Shown in pieces: positions 60,633 to 64,000 of a stretch of 64,000 bases of DNA. The notes below the pieces were generated by a model, which worked only from the letters and a program-made list of their open reading frames with translations, searched no databases and was not told the origin of the DNA. Made by a program: the position numbers and the translations under genes. Numbering within the stretch: position 1 is the first letter of the stretch; each line of letters opens with the position of its first letter. Source of the stretch: Quadrisphaera sp. DSM 44207 (GTDB lineage: Bacteria; Actinomycetota; Actinomycetes; Actinomycetales; Quadrisphaeraceae); assembly GCF_900101335.1 (NCBI RefSeq), contig NZ_FNKA01000004.1, positions 124,001 to 188,000 of the forward strand, given 5' to 3'.

Positions 60633-60638
60633 CGCCGC

Positions 60639-62147
60639 TCAGTGCGGGTTCGTCGTCTGCGCGGCCGCGCCGTCCATGCGCACCTCGCGGCCGTCCTCGC
60701 TCCACAGCGTGTGGAAGACGCCCTCGCGGTCGACGCGGCCGTAGGTGTGGGCACCGAACAGGTCGCGCAGCCCCTGCACCAGCGCCGCCGGCAGGCGGTC
60801 GCGGCGCAGCCCGTCGTAGTAGGCCAGGGCGCTGGCGAAGCCGGGCACCGGCACGCCGAGCTGCACCGCGGCGACGACCACGCGCCGCCACGCGTCCTGG
60901 GAGCGGCCCACGACGTCGGAGAAGTAGTCGTCGACGAGCAGGGTGGGCAGGTTCGGGTCGCGGTCGTAGGCCTGCTTGATCCGGTCGAGGAACTTCGCGC
61001 GGATGATGCAGCCGCCGCGCCAGATGGTAGCCATCGCCCCCTCGTCCACGCCCCAGCCGTAGGTCTGGCTGGCCACCCGGATCTGGTCGAAGCCCTGGGC
61101 GTAGGCGACCAGCTTGGAGGCGTACAGCGCCTGGCGGACGTCGTCCACGAAGGCCTGCGCCCGCTCGGGCGTCACGTCCTCCAGCGCCGTCCCGACGGGC
61201 CCGGCGAGGACGCCGCGGGCGGGCCCGCGCTGCTCGGCGTGCCCGGACAGCGCGCGGGCGAAGACCGCCTCGGCGATGCCGGAGACGGGCACGCCGAGCT
61301 CCAGGGCCGACTGCACCGTCCAGCGGCCGGTGCCCTTCTGCTCGGCCTGGTCGACGACGACGTCCACGAGCGGCTGGCCGGTCTCGGCGTCCACCTGCCG
61401 CAGCACGCGGGTGGTGATCTCGATGAGGAAGGAGTCCAGGTCGCCCCGGTTCCACTCCTCGAAGACGTCGGCGAGCTCCGCGGGGCTGAGGCGCAGGCCC
61501 TGGCGCAGCAGGTCGTACGCCTCGGCGATGAGCTGCATGTCGGCGTACTCGATGCCGTTGTGCACCATCTTCACGAAGTGCCCGGCGCCGTCGGAGCCGA
61601 CGTAGGTGCAGCACGGGGTGCCCTCGACGACCGCGGCGATCGACTCGAGGATCGGTCCGAGCGCCTCGTAGGACTCCCTCGACCCGCCCGGCATGATCGA
61701 CGGCCCGTTCAGGGCGCCCTCCTCGCCGCCGGAGACGCCCGTGCCGACGAAGTGCAGGCCGTGCTCGCGCAGGCGCGCCTCGCGGCGGCGGGTGTCCTCG
61801 AAGTGCGCGTTGCCGCCGTCGACGACGATGTCGCCCTCCTCCAGCAGCGGCACGAGCTCGTCGATGACGGCGTCGGTGGGCGCACCCGCCTTGACCATGA
61901 TCATGACGCGGCGGGGCCGCTTGAGGGAGGCCACGAAGGCCGCGGTGTCGTCGCTGGGCACGAAGTCGCCCTCGGCGCCGAACTGGCTGACCAGGTCGGC
62001 GGTGCGGGCGGGCGTGCGGTTGTGGACGGCGACCACGTGGCCGTGCCGGGCGAAGTTGCGGGCGAGGTTGCGGCCCATCACGGCGAGGCCGGTCACGCCG
62101 ATGTCGGCGCGCGCGTCGGTCGCGGGGCTCGGGTCCTGTGCGCTCAT
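60639..62147 (-). CDS. gnd: 6-phosphogluconate dehydrogenase, decarboxylating
   Basis: 502 residues; oxidises 6-phosphogluconate to ribulose 5-phosphate with NADP in the pentose phosphate pathway. GVTGLAVMGRNLARN is the cofactor site, IVDGGNA-type VVDGGNAHFEDT, VGTGVSGGEEGALNGPSIM and GAGHFVKMVHNGIEYADMQ hold the catalytic Lys, and the C-terminal helical domain includes WRGGCIIRAKFLD. ATG start. Divergent from a small unknown gene. Confidence 0.96.
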   Translation of the reverse strand: MSAQDPSPATDARADIGVTGLAVMGRNLARNFARHGHVVAVHNRTPARTADLVSQFGAEGDFVPSDDTAAFVASLKRPRRVMIMVKAGAPTDAVIDELVPLLEEGDIVVDGGNAHFEDTRRREARLREHGLHFVGTGVSGGEEGALNGPSIMPGGSRESYEALGPILESIAAVVEGTPCCTYVGSDGAGHFVKMVHNGIEYADMQLIAEAYDLLRQGLRLSPAELADVFEEWNRGDLDSFLIEITTRVLRQVDAETGQPLVDVVVDQAEQKGTGRWTVQSALELGVPVSGIAEAVFARALSGHAEQRGPARGVLAGPVGTALEDVTPERAQAFVDDVRQALYASKLVAYAQGFDQIRVASQTYGWGVDEGAMATIWRGGCIIRAKFLDRIKQAYDRDPNLPTLLVDDYFSDVVGRSQDAWRRVVVAAVQLGVPVPGFASALAYYDGLRRDRLPAALVQGLRDLFGAHTYGRVDREGVFHTLWSEDGREVRMDGAAAQTTNPH

Positions 62148-62298
62148 GGCCCGCCATCCTGCCGATGCCGCGCAGGAGGCGCCATCACACCGGGTGCTGC
62201 ACGGCGACCGGCCCGCCGGGGTGCGTCAGCAGCGGCGCGTGAGATCGGCGGGTGCTGGGTAGGAGCGGGGCACCCCATCCGATCGACGAGGGAGATCC

Positions 62299-62595
62299 AT
62301 GAGCGAGAGCAGCGCAGGACAGGGCCCGGGCCAGAGCGACCTCGGCAGGAGCGTCATCAAGACCCGCAAGGTGACGTCCTGGCAGCCCAACTGGTCGGCC
62401 TCGGGCAGCGGCCAGCCGGGCACGTACATCTTCCAGCTCATCCTGGACGACGGCGCCTCCGAGGTCGTCCTCTCGGTCACCGAGGGCGACGCGGACAACC
62501 TCTTCGACTGGCTGTCCGCCAGCGACGACGTCCACTACGACCTGGAGCGCGAGGTGCTCGTCTTCGGCACCCGCCGGACGGGCTCCAGCGGCTGA
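62299..62595 (+). CDS. Small conserved-looking protein, unknown function
   Basis: 98 residues. A polar start (about 1-25), then IKTRKVTSWQPNW, GTYIFQLILDDGASEVVLSV and EGDADNLFDWLSASDD, which read as a compact alpha-beta domain. No family recognised and no signal or membrane segment. ATG follows GAGGGAG at good spacing. It stands alone between gnd and a converging secreted-protein gene. Confidence 0.72.
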   Translation: MSESSAGQGPGQSDLGRSVIKTRKVTSWQPNWSASGSGQPGTYIFQLILDDGASEVVLSVTEGDADNLFDWLSASDDVHYDLEREVLVFGTRRTGSSG

Positions 62596-62693
62596 GCACT
62601 GCTGGTCAGCTCTGACGTCCCCGGCGGGGGCGCCCGTCGCGGGCGCTCCCGCCGGAGACGGACCGATCCTCTCCGGCACCACCGGACGCCAGG

Positions 62694-62735
62694 TGTCAGC
62701 ACGACGGCGTGCTCGGGCGCGTCCTGGTGCTGACA
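62694..62735. promoter_or_regulatory. 9-bp inverted repeat between converging genes
   Basis: TGTCAGCAC and its exact complement are 24 bases apart, 14 bases beyond the stop of the PKD-like gene. A terminator arm or operator; weak evidence. Confidence 0.4.
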
Positions 62736-62748
62736 GCTGACGGGCGCG

Positions 62749-63591
62749 TCAATCCAGCTCGGTGCCGGCGACGAGGGCGTTGCGCCCGGCGAGCGCCTGG
62801 ACCGCCACGGGGGCAGAGGAGACCTGCGCCTCGCCGTCGACGGGCAGCCACGGCCCGCCGGCAACGGCGTACTGCCCGGTGTAGTGAGTGGTCAGGACGA
62901 CCTCGTACGCACCCGCAGCGGTGTAGGTGTGCGTCAGGCGCAGGTCGGGGTACGCGGCGCCGGGGTCGCTGGTCGGGCCCAGGGTGGCGCCGTCCCCGAA
63001 GCTCCAGCTGTAGCGAGCCGGCGTGGCCCGCACCCGCACCGGGAAGCCGACCACGTCGACGTCCAGCTCCACCGGCTCAGCGGTGGCGTAGACGTTGGTC
63101 GGCACGTTCAGCAGCGCGTACCCGGTGTCCGGCTGGACCGAGGCGTCGGCCGCCGGGAGGGGCAGGCGGCGGAAGTCGGCCAGGGTGAACCCCGGGAAGG
63201 TCGCGACGGCCGCCTCGGCCTCGGCGTAGCAGCCGGCCCCGGTCAGCTCCCACAGCGGCGGTTCGAGCCCGACGGGCGAGCGGTAGGTCCAGTAGCGGAA
63301 CTCCCCCGGCGGGCAGGACGCGTCGGCGAGACCGCAGGTGATGTCCGGTTCGGGCGCGTCGGAAGCGACGTCGTCGCACATGCGCACGAAGCGAGTCTGG
63401 TATTCCGGAGCGGTCGACGCCTGCTGCGGCACCGGCGCCATGCCGGATGGCGCCTTCGACCTTTTGCCCCTTACCTCCACCACTTTTTCGAGCATCTGCG
63501 CTCGAGGAGCGTGGTCTACAGGTCCCTGAGCAGCCGTTACTGCGAGAGTGGCGCTCAAGAAAACGGACACCACCGCACCGGACGTAGTCAC
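62749..63591 (-). CDS. Secreted protein with a PKD-like domain
   Basis: 280 residues with a signal peptide (GAVVSVFLSATLAVTAAQG). The middle has a Cys-rich region (VRMCDDV, ITCGLADASCPPGEFRYW, GAGCYAEA). The C-terminal third, YSWSFGDGATLGPTSDPG, then LTHTYTAAGAYEVVLTTHYTG, is the PKD-type beta-sandwich motif. Exported or surface-bound; the role is unknown. Its GTG overlaps the stop of the upstream DUF6318-like gene (GTGA). The start region is AT-richer than the neighbours. Confidence 0.8.
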   Translation of the reverse strand: MTTSGAVVSVFLSATLAVTAAQGPVDHAPRAQMLEKVVEVRGKRSKAPSGMAPVPQQASTAPEYQTRFVRMCDDVASDAPEPDITCGLADASCPPGEFRYWTYRSPVGLEPPLWELTGAGCYAEAEAAVATFPGFTLADFRRLPLPAADASVQPDTGYALLNVPTNVYATAEPVELDVDVVGFPVRVRATPARYSWSFGDGATLGPTSDPGAAYPDLRLTHTYTAAGAYEVVLTTHYTGQYAVAGGPWLPVDGEAQVSSAPVAVQALAGRNALVAGTELD

Positions 63592-64000
63592 ATCCCGTCC
63601 TTGGCTATGCCAAAAGCAAGCCATCGGTCATCTAGCCACTCAACGCCGATGAGGACTTGGTAGGGGCTCTCAGCTGGCACTTCGCCGCGGACGGATCCTG
63701 ACGGAGCGATCTCTTGGGTCGCTGCAGCTGAGAACGTCAGACTGACAAGGGTCCCGAAATCTTCCATCGGAGCCGCGATCGGCGCCACGACGGAAAGGTC
63801 CGCCCCGCGGATCGAGCCGCCGTCGCCATACTGAGACTCGATGATGTCCACGAAGTTCTGGCACTCGGTGCAGTCAGGGGCGGAGGCTACCTCAACCAGC
63901 GTCGTGTCACCGGTGCGGTAGCCGTACTCCAAGGCGTCGAACCAGTAGCTGGCGAAGGCGGCCGCACCGGCCTCTGTGCGGTCCCGAGCCTCCGGTGGCA
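63588..64000 (-). CDS. DUF6318-like lipoprotein (C-terminal part)
   Basis: Runs off the right edge; about 137 C-terminal residues are visible. AGAAAFASYWFDALEYGYRTGD, APDCTECQNFVDIIESQYGDGG (two cysteines) and VEWLDDRWLAFGIAKDGM fit the DUF6318 family of actinobacterial secreted lipoproteins. Translation is coupled with the PKD-like gene that follows. The base composition is less GC-rich than most of the window. An N-terminal lipobox would lie beyond the edge. Confidence 0.68.
   Translation of the reverse strand, partial: PPEARDRTEAGAAAFASYWFDALEYGYRTGDTTLVEVASAPDCTECQNFVDIIESQYGDGGSIRGADLSVVAPIAAPMEDFGTLVSLTFSAAATQEIAPSGSVRGEVPAESPYQVLIGVEWLDDRWLAFGIAKDGM

Overview
The window is very GC-rich DNA with short, often overlapping genes and many GTG starts. 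It carries an HspR-type HAIR operator, an IdeR/DmdR-type iron box, a purL/purQ/purS purine set, a DUF3151 gene beside purA and fba, SigE-family sigma and CGNR regulators, and SpoIIE-type phosphatases. These point to a high-GC actinobacterium. The fused photosensory phosphatase and overall style suggest Kineosporiaceae (Kineococcus or Quadrisphaera), but that family assignment is inference. No rRNA, tRNA, CRISPR array, insertion sequence or prophage gene was seen.

Layout. 1-8.1 kb: purF (cut by the left edge), a small membrane protein, a sterol-carrier-like protein, a MerR regulator, then purL translationally coupled to a sigma factor and a membrane partner, a secreted AMIN-like protein, purQ and purS. 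8.1-12.3 kb: an XRE-type regulator, a ferric-siderophore ABC importer behind an iron box, and an MBL-fold hydrolase. 12.3-12.7 kb: debris of a possible toxin-antitoxin pair. 12.7-18.7 kb: a disulfide oxidoreductase, purC-purD-purA and a divergent lipid kinase. 18.9-29.3 kb: an ABC exporter pair, a GPP34 protein, a transporter with its divergent CGNR regulator, a frameshifted GNAT, a DHFR-like protein, a FAD oxidoreductase, DUF3151 and a DEAD-box helicase. 29.5-33.0 kb: a LOV-GAF-PP2C-HATPase protein flanked by two STAS antagonists. 33.0-38.5 kb: fba, a TrmH-type methyltransferase, an AT-richer patch with a DUF4258-like secreted protein and DUF2283 partner, a HAD phosphatase, DedA and pyrE. 38.7-43.4 kb: a Bcr/CflA transporter, an SDR and an alpha-oxoamine synthase fused to a GNAT. 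43.5-48.0 kb: a hybrid kinase overlapping a degenerate kinase that lacks both phospho-histidines. 48.1-53.5 kb: xth, a hydrolase, an SDR and HAIR-controlled clpB. 53.6-59.9 kb: an acyl-CoA cluster (carboxyltransferase, CoA-transferase, MatC-like transporter, FabH-like fusion). 60-64 kb: a 730-bp gene-free repeat field, gnd, a small unknown gene, and a secreted/lipoprotein pair cut by the right edge.

How it fits together. The purine genes (PurF, PurL, PurQ, PurS, PurC, PurD, PurA), pyrE, fba and gnd form a housekeeping backbone. Set into it are regulatory modules (light-sensing partner switch, phosphorelay pair, sigma/membrane partner) and accessory modules (toxin-like pair, oxoamine synthase fusion, acyl-CoA cluster). 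Perfect short tandem repeats occur repeatedly between genes, at gene ends and, in frame, inside genes (purL, purD, the kinases), which suggests a replication-slippage-prone genome. The strongest candidates for something undescribed are the DUF4258/DUF2283 secreted pair with an amber codon after its signal peptide, the all-in-one LOV phosphatase with two STAS partners, the histidine-less phosphorelay partner, and the FabH-fusion acyl-CoA cluster.
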